This document shows positions 36,009-44,138 of a stretch of 44,138 nucleotides of DNA, piece after piece. Both the position numbers and the translations under genes were made by a program. The notes under the pieces are model-generated. The model had not been told where the DNA came from. It worked only from the letters and a program-made list of their open reading frames with translations, and did no database searches. The DNA comes from Halomonas sp. (GTDB lineage Bacteria; Pseudomonadota; Gammaproteobacteria; Pseudomonadales; Halomonadaceae), in NCBI RefSeq assembly GCF_007692655.1, contig NZ_REBQ01000157.1, positions 1 through 44,138 of the forward strand. Direction: 5' to 3'. Every line of letters begins with the position of its first letter. Position 1 is the first letter of the stretch.

Positions 36009-36899
36009 TTAGCGGTAGCGATAAATGCGTAAACTGGGCAAAAAAGCATCCTGTTCCAGTTTTTCGTCACGGCGTCGCGCCCGCGTACGAGTGGTAGGTG
36101 GTTGAGGTGATGGTTGATTAATATGGGGCAGACGCTGATCACTTGCAGGTACAAAGATTGGCATGGCTGCATTAAGTGCCCGTCTTGTATGCCCATCGGC
36201 GAGAGGTTCGGTAAAGAATAAATTTGCCCGCATAAGCGGCGCTTGAGTTTGTACCTGCGCAAGTATTTCACCGCTGGGTATACTAGCGAGTTTGCCCAGC
36301 TGAATACGAATATGCGGCGCGTCAGTGTCCAGCTGCAACAGTTTTTGCTCTGCTTCCTTTACTGACAACCGTTTAATGGATCGACCACTATTGTACCAAG
36401 CGAAGCGAACGCGGGAGACCGGTGCTTGCGCAATAGGCAACTGACGCCAACTCTGTTTGAGGTGTAGCCTGGCAAGGCCATTGCGACGCAGGGCCTCATC
36501 GACTTGGGGATGGCGATGAGGTAGGCGGTGTTTAGCGTCACTCAGCGCCTGTGGGAATGTCTGCTTGATATACTGGAGCATCTCACTAAAGCCAGCTTTA
36601 GCTTGGTTAACCGTGGCGATAGCATCAAGCAGCTCATCATTAGCTGCCACAATAGCAATGTAATTGCGGGTTTCACGACCATCTTGATCTTGTAAATGCC
36701 ACATGTCGAAGAGTGCTTCACGCAGCCAGCAACGATGCGGCGATGGCTGTTGAAAGACCCAGGTGGAGGGGGGTTGATCTTCGTATAGGGTGACCGCAGC
36801 CTCAATTGTCTCGAGTAAATGATCAAACAGCTGCTCAAGTCGAAGCAGCGTATGATAGGCCGTGGATGATGGTGCGGAGGAAGTTTCATGCATAGTCAT
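36009..36899 (-). CDS. tus: Tus-like DNA replication terminus site-binding protein
   Basis: A 296-residue protein, against 309 in E. coli Tus. Remembered Tus segments line up in order: [19 protein letters not shown] against [40 protein letters not shown] against LRFGWANKHIIKNLHRDEV; the [19 protein letters not shown] strand against ARVWYKGDQKQVQHACP; and a C-terminal PSLRIYRYR against PRLHLYVAD. Tus bound to Ter blocks forks from one side. The gene starts 26 bases after yacG on the same strand, so it is probably the last gene of the pilB-pilC-pilD-coaE-yacG run. A weak Ter-like core overlaps the yacG stop. Confidence 0.82.
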   Translation of the reverse strand: [296 protein letters not shown]

Positions 36900-36922
36900 T
36901 GACCGGCCACCAGCTATTAAAA

Positions 36923-36929
36923 TAGTTAC
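36923..36929 (+). promoter_or_regulatory. Ter-like core just upstream of tus (weak candidate)
   Basis: TAGTTAC matches the core of Ter read on this strand (TTAGTTACAACAT), but the following bases are GTGAG instead of AACAT. It overlaps the yacG stop codon and lies 24 bases before the tus start. In E. coli, TerB sits at the tus promoter and allows self-repression, which is why the position is noted. Confidence 0.2.
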
Positions 36930-37159
36930 GTGAGGGGAGCATCCCGGTCAGCTTGAGCCAATAATGTCTCTATATCGGCTTCGTCCATGGCAGATTCACC
37001 CGCTATGCGATGAGACTCCTCAGCCCAGGCACCTAGATCCAATAATTGGCAACGCTTACTACAGAAGGGGCGATAGGTGCTCTCAGGTAGCCATTGGACG
37101 CGTTTAGCACACTGGGGGCACTTTACCTCAAGGGGAGAATCGTTGGCGGGGCGAGTCAT
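36926..37159 (-). CDS. yacG: YacG, zinc-containing DNA gyrase inhibitor
   Basis: The protein has 77 residues from ATG 37159, with CAGGAG at a good distance; the GTG at 37165 lies within that site. The zinc finger is C-x2-C ... C-x3-[12 protein letters not shown], then [17 protein letters not shown], the family signature. YacG binds GyrB and inhibits gyrase in E. coli. The acidic C-terminal tail is typical. It sits between coaE and the Tus-like gene. Confidence 0.95.
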   Translation of the reverse strand: MTRPANDSPLEVKCPQCAKRVQWLPESTYRPFCSKRCQLLDLGAWAEESHRIAGESAMDEADIETLLAQADRDAPLT

Positions 37160-37222
37160 AAACACTCCTGCTGTGTTGGTTAGGGCAACGTTATTTAAAG
37201 TGGCATTCGTCAGCGTAACGCT

Positions 37223-37825
37223 TTAGTTGCTAAACATCTGACGATAACGTGAATCAAGCTTGGCCACCTGTTGCATCATGCTGGCGTGGTCACCGCTGTT
37301 ATCTATCACGTCATCCGCTTGTGCTAAGCGTTGCTCTCGGGGAAGTTGGGCCGCGAGAATAGCATGCACTTGGCTTTCACTCACCCCATCACGCTGTTGC
37401 GTTCTGCTTAATTGTAGTTCTTCTGGGACATCCACCACGATACTGCGGCTCACTAGCGCATGCTGACCTGATTCAAATAACAGGGGCGAGACAAGCAGCA
37501 CATAGGGTGCGCCCTGGTGCTCGAGTTGTTCTAAATATTGCAACAGGCGCGCTCTAACGATTGGATGAGTAATGGACTCTAACCACTTTCTTTGCTCGGG
37601 CGCTTTAAACACAATGTTGCGTAAAGCGGCGCGATTGAGCGCCCCGTCTGGATTGATAACCTGATCGCCGAAGCGCTCTTTGATCGCGATTAGTGCGGGT
37701 TCTCCAGGAGCGACAACCTCGCGTGCAACATCATCGGCATCCACCCAGGGGGCACCCAAAGCTTCAAACGCGCGTGCAACGGTTGACTTCCCTGACCCAA
37801 TACCACCGGTTAATCCGATAATCAT
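37223..37825 (-). CDS. coaE: dephospho-CoA kinase
   Basis: The protein has 200 residues from ATG 37825, preceded by GAGGTGG; the frame extends to a TTG at 37837. The P-loop is IGLTGGIGSGKSTVA, and WVDADDVAREVV and LVSPLLFESG are family motifs. It catalyses the last step of coenzyme A synthesis. It lies directly after pilD (8 bases between the pilD stop and this ATG), the conserved pilD-coaE-yacG order. Confidence 0.97.
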   Translation of the reverse strand: MIIGLTGGIGSGKSTVARAFEALGAPWVDADDVAREVVAPGEPALIAIKERFGDQVINPDGALNRAALRNIVFKAPEQRKWLESITHPIVRARLLQYLEQLEHQGAPYVLLVSPLLFESGQHALVSRSIVVDVPEELQLSRTQQRDGVSESQVHAILAAQLPREQRLAQADDVIDNSGDHASMMQQVAKLDSRYRQMFSN

Positions 37826-37833
37826 TTGCCACC

Positions 37834-38679
37834 TCAAGCAATGAAACCAATGTACAGCGCCATAATCTCGTCGCCGACTAGCAACGCCACCCAGCCAGCA
37901 AGCGCAAGAAAAGGGCCAAAGGGAAGCGGCGTGCCGCGCAATCTGGGTGAACAGGCTTGAGCGATAATGCCCACAAGGGCACCAAGGCCAGCAGAAAGAA
38001 GTAATACCAGCGGCAAAAAGCTCCAGCCCAGCCAGGCGCCTAGCGCTGCGAGAAGCTTAAAGTCTCCAAATCCCATGCCCTCTTTTCCAGTGATGAGTTT
38101 AAACAGCCAATAAAAACTCCACAGTATTAAATAGCCTGCCATGGCACCTATGACAGCATCAGAGAGCATAAACGGCTGAAAGAATAGTTGGAACAGTAAT
38201 CCAGCCCAAAGCAGTGGCAGGGTGATCACATCTGGTAGCAGCTGGGTGCGAAAGTCGATCACCGCAAGCACCAGCAGCATTAAGCAGGCGCCGTAAATAA
38301 ACACCGCCGCTGCCGTGAGGCCGTGGAGAGCCAGTACCGCGATAGCGAGCAATCCGCAAGCCAACTCTACCAGCGGGTATTGTAAGCTGATCGGCGTTTG
38401 GCACGCGCTACAGCGACCACGCCGCTTTAGCCAGCCGATCAGCGGGAGATTGTCGTGCCATGCAATAGGGCTTTCACAGCGCGGGCACATTGACGCAGGT
38501 GTCGCCAAATTAAAGCGCGGGGAGTGTTCAGGGCTTAGCTCAAGCGCTGCGCGTGCCTCGTTGCGCCAGCCACGCATTAGCATAACCGGGAGTCGTGTAA
38601 TGACGACATTCAGAAAGCTGCCTAAACAGAGTCCGACAAGTAAAACGACTAACCACGCGATCAGTGGAGGGTGATACAT
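37834..38679 (-). CDS. pilD: type IV prepilin peptidase / N-methyltransferase
   Basis: A 281-residue membrane protein. The N-terminal zinc-binding methyltransferase region has CPRCESPIAWHDNLPLIGW and RGRCSACQTPIS (two C-x2-C pairs). The two catalytic aspartates are in VIDFRTQLLPD and GMGFGDFKLLAALG. It cleaves and methylates prepilins such as PilA and, in many bacteria, type II secretion pseudopilins. It begins 32 bases after pilC ends. Confidence 0.97.
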   Translation of the reverse strand: MYHPPLIAWLVVLLVGLCLGSFLNVVITRLPVMLMRGWRNEARAALELSPEHSPRFNLATPASMCPRCESPIAWHDNLPLIGWLKRRGRCSACQTPISLQYPLVELACGLLAIAVLALHGLTAAAVFIYGACLMLLVLAVIDFRTQLLPDVITLPLLWAGLLFQLFFQPFMLSDAVIGAMAGYLILWSFYWLFKLITGKEGMGFGDFKLLAALGAWLGWSFLPLVLLLSAGLGALVGIIAQACSPRLRGTPLPFGPFLALAGWVALLVGDEIMALYIGFIA

Positions 38680-38711
38680 GTAGCTCCTTAGTGATGTAGA
38701 AAGAGTAACGC

Positions 38712-39944
38712 TTAGAGGGCGGTGCCTAAATCAAAGATAGGCAAGTACATAGAGACGACGACGAGACCTACCAAGATACCCAGTACCACAATAATAACAG
38801 GCTCTATCAGGGAGGTAAGCGCATCGACTTTATTGTCGACTTCCTCTTCATAATAGTCAGCGATACGGTTGAGCATGGCATCGAGCGTGCCTGCTTCTTC
38901 GCCAATGCTAACCATTTGAATTGCCAAGGGAGGGAAGCGATTGGTCATATGCATGGCTACGTGCAGCTGTTGGCCGGTAGATACGTCTTGGCGGGTTTTT
39001 GCCACGGCTCGTTCGTACACTCTGTTTCCTGTAGCTCCTTCAGCAGCACCTAAACCTTCAACAAGCGGAACCCCGGAAGCAAAGGTGGTGGCTAGCGTAC
39101 GTGCAAAGCGGGCGAGGGCAGATTTATGCGCAATATCGCCAATAAGCGGTAAGCGAAGCAGCAGCGCATGCATGCAGTAGGCCATCGTCGGCGAACGTTG
39201 AATGCTGATTTTGAGCAGCAGTGCGGCAATCATCGCCACGCCGAGCGCCGCCGACCAAAAGTGCTGAACAAGCTTCGCCAAATGAACCGTCATTTGGGTC
39301 ATTGGGGGCAGTTCAGCGCCGAGGCTTTGAAACATACTTTCAAATTCGGGTACCACGTTAATCAATAGCAGCATGGTGACGGCAATACCAATTACCATCA
39401 CGGCAGTGGGGTACCACAGGGCCTTTTTTACCCGCGCTTTCAGTGATTCAACTTTCTCTTGGTAGGCGGCAATTCGATCAAGCATAAGCTCCAGCGCACC
39501 TGCCTGCTCTCCCGCATCGACTAAATTGATAAATAAGCGGTCAAAATGTTTTGGGTGTCGGCGCAGGGCATCAGAAAAACTGCTACCGGATGAGATGTCG
39601 TTCATGATTTGCTGTACCAACGCTACCATGGCAAGCTTTTTAAGGCTTTGGGCGACGACTTGGAGCGCCTGCAAAAGAGGGATGCCAGCACGTACCATGG
39701 TCGCCATTTGGCGCGCAAACAACATAATATCCCGTGTGTTTATACGGCCACCGTTTGTCAGTCGGCTTTTTTTCCTGATCCGTCGAATAACAATATTTCG
39801 CTTTGTCAGCTCTGCGGCTATTTCGGTTTTACTGCGGCCAATCATTTCGCCGCTTAGTGGTTTATTGTGGGAATTCTTACCCTGCCATTTCCAGCGTGAA
39901 AGTTGGATGGTGGGAGTTTGGCGCTGACGTTTCGCTTTAGCCAT
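38712..39944 (-). CDS. pilC: type IV pilus inner membrane platform protein
   Basis: The protein has 410 residues with two GspF/PilC domains, each ending in membrane helices: FARQMATMVRAGIPLLQALQ in the first and FARTLATTFASGVPLVEGLG in the second, then VEPVIIVVLGILVGLVVVSMYLP-type closing helix (read as LIEPVIIVVLG). It connects the PilB motor to the pilus in the inner membrane. It begins 3 bases after the pilB stop. Confidence 0.97.
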   Translation of the reverse strand: MAKAKRQRQTPTIQLSRWKWQGKNSHNKPLSGEMIGRSKTEIAAELTKRNIVIRRIRKKSRLTNGGRINTRDIMLFARQMATMVRAGIPLLQALQVVAQSLKKLAMVALVQQIMNDISSGSSFSDALRRHPKHFDRLFINLVDAGEQAGALELMLDRIAAYQEKVESLKARVKKALWYPTAVMVIGIAVTMLLLINVVPEFESMFQSLGAELPPMTQMTVHLAKLVQHFWSAALGVAMIAALLLKISIQRSPTMAYCMHALLLRLPLIGDIAHKSALARFARTLATTFASGVPLVEGLGAAEGATGNRVYERAVAKTRQDVSTGQQLHVAMHMTNRFPPLAIQMVSIGEEAGTLDAMLNRIADYYEEEVDNKVDALTSLIEPVIIVVLGILVGLVVVSMYLPIFDLGTAL

Positions 39945-39947
39945 GCC

Positions 39948-41678
39948 TTACTCCTTGCTCACTCGATTGATCTCTTCAAGGCTGGTAATCCCCTGCATAA
40001 CTTTCAATAAACCGCTGCGATGAAGAGTTGGATGTCCTTCACGACGAGCCTGACAGTCAATATCGATCGCGTTGGCGTCGTGCATAATCAATTGCCGCAT
40101 GGCCTCAGTAATGGGGACGACTTCATAAATCCCGGTGCGTCCTTTATAGCCGTGGGTGCAAAGCTGACAGCCTACGGGCCTGTAGATCGTTGCCTGTTGA
40201 ATTTCTTCATTGTTGAACCCCTCTTTGTTTAATGCCTTATGCGGCACCTCGGCAGGCGCTTTACAGTGAACACAAAGCTTACGGGCCAGGCGTTGAGAAA
40301 TAATTAAACTAACCGCGCTGGCAATGTTAAACGAAGAGACGCCCATGTTGGCCAATCGGGTAAGTGTTTCAGCCGCGGAGTTTGTGTGTACCGTAGAGAG
40401 TACCAAGTGGCCTGTCTGGGCGGCTTTCACCGCAATGTCAGCGGTTTCTAGATCGCGAATCTCGCCTACCATCACCACATCAGGGTCTTGGCGTAAAAAG
40501 GCGCGGAGGGCGCTAGCAAAGTCCAAACCGATTTTAGGTAATACGTTAACCTGGTTAATACCGGGGATCTTGATCTCAACGGGATCTTCCGCCGTGCAAA
40601 TATTACGCTCAACGTTGTTGAGTATGTTAATACCCGTATACAGCGAAACGGTTTTACCACTGCCGGTGGGGCCGGTAACTAAGATCATGCCCTGAGGGTG
40701 CTGTAATGCTTGCTCGAAGTGGCTACGCTGCTCATCACTAAAGCCCAACTGCTCAATTCCTAACTGCGCAGCAGCAGGATCCAAAATCCGCAGCACCAGT
40801 TTTTCGCCGTAGACGGTGGGCAGTGAGTTAACTCGAAAATCAAGAGAGCGAGTGCGCGATAATTTAAGTTTGATTCCGCCATCTTGAGGAAGACGACGCT
40901 CAGAAATATCCAGGCGGGCCATGATTTTTAAGCGGGCCGCGATACGATTGCGCATATTAAATGGCGGCCTGGCCACTTCGATGAGCATACCGTCCACGCG
41001 GAAGCGGACACGATAAAGTGATTCATACGGCTCAAAATGAATATCGGAAGCGCCGCGTTGTATCGCATCTAACAGAATGCTATTAACCAACCTAACGACG
41101 GGGGCGTCTTCGTTATTGTGTGATGACTCTTCCAGAGGAACATCACTGCCATCGCTATTTTTTACGATGCTCAGGGAGCCAGGAGCATCGTCAATATCAT
41201 CCAATGCAGCCAGCATGCCGCGCTCATACTGAGCAAGATAGTCATTAAGTGCAGCGGTGATTTGGTGGGGTGGTGCGAGCACACCTTCAATACTAAGGCC
41301 CGTCGCAAACTGGAGCTCCTCTAGCTGGGCTAGTGTGGTGGGATAGGGAACCGCTACGGTTAGTCGCTGCTGATGGCGGGCCAAGGGCAGTGCGTTGAGG
41401 CGCTTTAATAGTTTAAGGGGATATTCGTTGGCGGGAGGCAGCGAGGCTAAACGTATCGCCTCTAGGTCAATAACGGGGAGCCCATACTCCCAGCTTGCCG
41501 CCGTCATTGCTGTTAAGGGATCGACTAAGCCGCTTTCAATAATATGCTGGAGTAACGATATCCCCAGTTCTGACGCCCTTTTATTAGCAGCGGCTGCCTG
41601 TGCATCGGTCAATAAGCCGTTCAATCCGCCCTGAGCGACAGGAGGGCTTAACGTCGAATCAAGGGGAGGCTGGCTCAT
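39948..41678 (-). CDS. pilB: type IV pilus assembly ATPase
   Basis: The protein has 576 residues. An N-terminal MshEN-type domain (~50-190) is followed by the secretion ATPase: Walker A VTGPTGSGKTVSLYT, Asp box AEDPVEIKIPGINQV, Walker B PDVVMVGEIRDLETADIA and His box VLSTVHTNSAAETL. A four-cysteine zinc motif follows (LCVHCKAPA and CQLCTHGYKGRTG). It powers pilus extension. No pilT is in the window. The 238-base gap to pilA holds the divergent control region. Confidence 0.98.
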   Translation of the reverse strand: MSQPPLDSTLSPPVAQGGLNGLLTDAQAAAANKRASELGISLLQHIIESGLVDPLTAMTAASWEYGLPVIDLEAIRLASLPPANEYPLKLLKRLNALPLARHQQRLTVAVPYPTTLAQLEELQFATGLSIEGVLAPPHQITAALNDYLAQYERGMLAALDDIDDAPGSLSIVKNSDGSDVPLEESSHNNEDAPVVRLVNSILLDAIQRGASDIHFEPYESLYRVRFRVDGMLIEVARPPFNMRNRIAARLKIMARLDISERRLPQDGGIKLKLSRTRSLDFRVNSLPTVYGEKLVLRILDPAAAQLGIEQLGFSDEQRSHFEQALQHPQGMILVTGPTGSGKTVSLYTGINILNNVERNICTAEDPVEIKIPGINQVNVLPKIGLDFASALRAFLRQDPDVVMVGEIRDLETADIAVKAAQTGHLVLSTVHTNSAAETLTRLANMGVSSFNIASAVSLIISQRLARKLCVHCKAPAEVPHKALNKEGFNNEEIQQATIYRPVGCQLCTHGYKGRTGIYEVVPITEAMRQLIMHDANAIDIDCQARREGHPTLHRSGLLKVMQGITSLEEINRVSKE

Positions 41679-41916
41679 TCAAGGACCTGCTTTATGTCTA
41701 TATAGAAACAGTGCTTTGGGCCATCAGCCTAGCTAAGTAACGCTAAATGCAACGTTATTGAACGCTGCCTCAGCCGCTATTGAGAGGCTGAAAGGGCTAA
41801 CAAAACGTATTGTAAAACTATATATCATAGGCTAATGTAGAATTCACTAACCTTAACTCTTATTAAGAATCTGTTTTCCTTATCAGGGCTTACCATGCCC
41901 GACAGGAGATGTCTTA

Positions 41917-42429
41917 ATGCAGCGCATTCAACAGTGGGGGGCTCGTCACACTCATCAGGGCGGTTTTACGCTTATAGAATTGATGATTGTGGTCGCCATT
42001 ATTGGTGTATTGGCTTCTCTGGCTATGCCGTATTATCAGAGCTACACCGCTCGAGCTCAGGCCAGCGAGGGATTGACGATTACCGCCGGTCTCAGAGCTG
42101 ATATCGCCGAACAGTATTCAATGCGTGGGCAGATGCCAACCAGGCTACAGCTTAGCCTTAATGGCAATGACACGCTGGGGGTTACAGGGCGCTATGTTGA
42201 AAGCGTCGATTATCAACCCCCTGCCATTCTAGTGACGTTTAAGGGTGCAGAGAGTGCTGATGGCGGTAGCGCTTTAGGTGGCGCCATCATGAGGGTTGAG
42301 CCCACTACTGGTGAAGCCGCAGAGGCAGGCCCGAATCCAAGTAATGGTTGGCAGTGTGAATGGGATAACCCAAGCGATAATGACAATTCGCTTCAATCTA
42401 GCTGGTTGCCTGCTGGCTGTCGGGGTTAA
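41917..42429 (+). CDS. pilA: type IV major pilin candidate
   Basis: The protein has 170 residues. The leader is 16 residues ([16 protein letters not shown]), longer than the usual 6-7, before the cleavage site and the mature start [20 protein letters not shown], with Glu5 present. The C-terminal disulfide loop is bounded by Cys in GWQCEWDN and LPAGCRG. The start ATG 41917 has CAGGAG 8 bases upstream. An acidic, glycine-rich region precedes the loop. It is divergent from pilB. No sigma-54 box was recognised upstream. Confidence 0.93.
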   Translation: MQRIQQWGARHTHQGGFTLIELMIVVAIIGVLASLAMPYYQSYTARAQASEGLTITAGLRADIAEQYSMRGQMPTRLQLSLNGNDTLGVTGRYVESVDYQPPAILVTFKGAESADGGSALGGAIMRVEPTTGEAAEAGPNPSNGWQCEWDNPSDNDNSLQSSWLPAGCRG

Positions 42430-42533
42430 TCTGGAGAAGGCCCTTTGACTTGCGAACAATTGCCTGTTGTTTCCTCAATCCCTACGCATTTACTGAGTAC
42501 ACTGTAGTCTCTAACCAAAAAGAGGCGCTGACA

Positions 42534-42986
42534 GTGAATCCTATTAAAATAATCGCCATCGGTGCGCTAAGCGTGCTTCTGCTTAATAGTGTTGCTTATG
42601 CGCAGCCTGCCCATGCTCCTGCCCACGGTGCGCGGGAGAATAACCAGCAGAATGAATCCCAACGAACTCAGCAGCATGAATCCCAGCGAACTCGGCAGCA
42701 TCGTAGTGAGCGTGTCGATTTACCGCGTATTAATGAACGTGAACTTCGCCAGCTTCTGCGTCAGGATTATGCGCCACGGGCTGAACGTTTGCCGCCGGGC
42801 ATCCAGCGCAATTTAGAGCGTGGCAAACCACTGCCACCGGGTATTGCCAAACGCTTCGATGGCCAGCTGGCGTCTCAGCTGCCGCAGTACCCAGGCTATG
42901 AGTGGGAACGCGTAGGTGCAGATGTGGTGTTAATTGAAGCAGCCACGCGCATTGTGGTGGATGTGATTAACGATGCTTTGCGTTAA
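42534..42986 (+). CDS. CigR/RcnB-like exported protein
   Basis: The protein has 150 residues from GTG 42534, chosen because AGAGGCG lies upstream and a clear signal peptide follows (VNPIKIIAIGALSVLLLNSVA, cleavage probably after AYA). The mature part has a repetitive Gln/Arg/His-rich linker, then LPPGIQRNLERGKPLPPGIAKRF and a C-terminal YEWERVGADVVLIEAATRIV, the pattern of the CigR/RcnB family. It is probably periplasmic. CigR modulates virulence in Salmonella and RcnB affects nickel/cobalt balance; neither role can be assigned here. Confidence 0.85.
   Translation: MNPIKIIAIGALSVLLLNSVAYAQPAHAPAHGARENNQQNESQRTQQHESQRTRQHRSERVDLPRINERELRQLLRQDYAPRAERLPPGIQRNLERGKPLPPGIAKRFDGQLASQLPQYPGYEWERVGADVVLIEAATRIVVDVINDALR
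42652..42699 (+). repeat. 24-base tandem duplication in the CigR-like gene
   Basis: Two near-identical 24-base units (42652-42675 and 42676-42699) encode ESQRTQQH and ESQRTRQH. The duplication keeps frame and expands the hydrophilic linker after the signal peptide. Confidence 0.85.
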
Positions 42987-43082
42987 AGGAGACTACCCAA
43001 GCGCTGAGTGTCTCGAAAATTACATCTTGGGGGCTTATGGTAGGTGGGAGAATTAGTCAAAAAATCATCGATAGGGTATTCA

Positions 43083-43898
43083 ATGACTGAACATACACTG
43101 CAGGCGCGCCTGAGCCTCACTATCAAGATTGCGGAAGAAGCCGGCCAGATGATTATCAACGCCCGTGAGCAGCAAGGTTTTTCACAGCGTTTGAAAAAAG
43201 ATAATGAGCTGGTGACTGATGTTGATGTGGCGGTTGATAAATTGATCAGCCAGCGGCTGGAAGAGCATTTTCCTGGTGAAGCCCGGTTGAGTGAAGAGCT
43301 TGCCCCTGAAAGCGCCCTGCATGTAGAGGCACCACAGCTGTGGGTAGTGGACCCTATCGATGGAACGGTTAATTTTGCCCAAGGCCTGCGCCATGTTGCA
43401 GTGTCGATTGGCTGGATGGAGGATGGCGTTGCGAAAGTAGGCGTTGTCCATGCCCCTTTCCTTGGCGAAACCTTTAGTGCGGCGGAAGGCTGTGGTTCCT
43501 TTTGTAACGGTCACCCCATTAAGCCCAGCGATGCAGATGTATTAGGTAGCACGCTGGTAGGAACCGGTTTTCCCTATCGAAAAGAGGCGCGTAAGCGACT
43601 CCTTAAACGATTGGATGCCGTGCTTACGCATTGCCAGGATATACGTCGTAACGGCGCCGCTGCACTGGATATCTGCGATGTGGCCTGTGGTCGTTTGGAT
43701 GCCTATTACGAAACCGTTTCACCATGGGACTTTGTGGCAGGTTGGGTGATTGCCCGCGAAGCCGGGGCGAGCGTTGGGCATTTGTATCAAGTCCCTTCCT
43801 CAGTGCCCGTCGATCTTTACCCAGACAATCTATTAGTGACCGCTCCGGGCGTCCACGACGCCATGAGGCAGCTCCTGCTCGAAGCAGACCAGACGTAG
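43083..43898 (+). CDS. inositol monophosphatase family protein (SuhB-like)
   Basis: The protein has 271 residues from ATG 43083 (product MTEHTLQARLSLTIKIAEEAG). Metal-binding motifs are LVTDVDVAVDKLI, LSEEL, and VDPIDGTVNFAQGL. The C-terminal motif is SPWDFVAGWVIAREAGA. Such enzymes hydrolyse inositol-1-phosphate or related phosphomonoesters with Mg2+; family members also include CysQ and SuhB, and I cannot separate these with certainty. It is alone on the strand before the tRNA gene. Confidence 0.93.
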   Translation: MTEHTLQARLSLTIKIAEEAGQMIINAREQQGFSQRLKKDNELVTDVDVAVDKLISQRLEEHFPGEARLSEELAPESALHVEAPQLWVVDPIDGTVNFAQGLRHVAVSIGWMEDGVAKVGVVHAPFLGETFSAAEGCGSFCNGHPIKPSDADVLGSTLVGTGFPYRKEARKRLLKRLDAVLTHCQDIRRNGAAALDICDVACGRLDAYYETVSPWDFVAGWVIAREAGASVGHLYQVPSSVPVDLYPDNLLVTAPGVHDAMRQLLLEADQT

Positions 43899-43980
43899 CG
43901 CTAAAAAGCACGCGGGCTCAAAGCAGGCGTAAGCGGTAGCGGTGAACGACAAATACTTGAAAAGAAAGCGCTATAAAGGC

Positions 43981-44009
43981 TTTTCATTTATGCGATAAAC
44001 AGCTAGTAT
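43981..44009 (+). promoter_or_regulatory. promoter candidate for tRNA-Pro
   Basis: TTTTCA (43981-43986), a 17-base spacer and TAGTAT (44004-44009). The boxes are moderate (-10 four of six), followed by a GC-containing start region typical of stable RNA promoters. The tRNA begins ~37 bases after the expected start site. Confidence 0.45.
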
Positions 44010-44052
44010 ACGCACCGTCTTGAGGCAAAGATGTTAGGGCCAAGAAAGACAG

Positions 44053-44129
44053 CGGAGCGTGGCGCAGCTTGGTAGCGCGTTGCAATGGGGTTGCAAAGGT
44101 CGCAGGTTCGAATCCTGTCGCTCCGACCA
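44053..44129 (+). tRNA. tRNA-Pro (anticodon GGG)
   Basis: A 77-base cloverleaf: acceptor stem CGGAGCG (44053-44059) with CGCTCCG (44119-44125), D stem GCGC/GCGC, anticodon stem TTGCA/TGCAA with loop ATGGGGT (anticodon GGG at 44087-44089), T stem GCAGG/CCTGT with loop TTCGAAT. Discriminator A and encoded CCA (44127-44129) are present. It reads proline codons CCC and CCU. Confidence 0.97.
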
Positions 44130-44138
44130 AGAATTTTC

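Noticed and set aside
41679..41916. Sigma-54 promoter before pilA
   Set aside because: No GG-N10-GC type -24/-12 pair at a suitable distance was found by eye.
1..44138. Prophage, insertion sequence, CRISPR or toxin-antitoxin cassette
   Set aside because: No transposase, integrase, terminal repeats, spacer-repeat array or recognisable toxin pair was seen; the gene order is mostly that of a conserved chromosome.

Overview
The window reads as chromosomal DNA of a gammaproteobacterium close to Halomonas/Vreelandella (Halomonadaceae). This is inferred from gene content: an MvaT-family silencer instead of H-NS, a TyrA-AroA fusion protein, an rnfABCDGE-nth operon, a pilA/pilBCD-coaE-yacG cluster, a CbrA/CrbS-type transporter-kinase and a gyrA-serC-pheA-tyrA/aroA-cmk-rpsA supercluster like that of pseudomonads. 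Coding density is high and base composition moderate. No insertion sequence, prophage, CRISPR array or rRNA was seen. One tRNA gene lies at the right edge.

Region 1 (1-5815): the tail of an unidentified gene, then a leftward, tightly coupled signalling operon. It encodes a stand-alone receiver protein, a membrane protein joining a degenerate kinase-like core to a DEDDh exonuclease, a small membrane protein, and a sodium:solute-symporter/histidine kinase. Region 2 (5816-11089): a rightward set of a short CstA-type transporter, a small protein ending in Cys-Cys (cory-CC-star type), an ArsA/GET3-type ATPase and a DUF3524/queuosine-tRNA mannosyltransferase-like glycosyltransferase. It converges on a leftward CsoSCA-like carbonic anhydrase candidate. 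Region 3 (11138-18677): leftward CHASE4-HAMP-GGDEF cyclase, rnfABCDGE and nth. Region 4 (18766-23535): leftward metG, a small unknown gene, a PlsC-like acyltransferase and rdgC, then a rightward thioesterase.

Region 5 (24303-34067): rightward gyrA, serC, pheA, tyrA-aroA, cmk and rpsA, which joins DNA topology, serine and aromatic amino acid synthesis, nucleotide supply and translation. Region 6 (34068-35979): mvaT, an 875-base gene-poor stretch and one orphan gene. Region 7 (36009-41678, leftward): a Tus-like replication-terminus protein beneath yacG, coaE, pilD, pilC and pilB, with pilA divergent at 41917. Region 8 (42534-44129): a CigR/RcnB-like secreted protein, an inositol-monophosphatase family protein and tRNA-Pro(GGG).

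The most unusual points are: the nuclease fused to a dead kinase core; the CstA / CC-tail protein / ArsA-type ATPase set coupled to a bacterial QTMAN homologue; a CsoSCA-like protein with no carboxysome genes nearby; a Tus homologue next to the gyrase inhibitor yacG, with two weak Ter-like sequences; and two upstream ORFs whose stop codons overlap the start codons of rpsA (11 codons, strong ribosome binding site) and mvaT (37 codons, containing a 15-base tandem repeat). All names come from reading motifs by eye; no database search was run.
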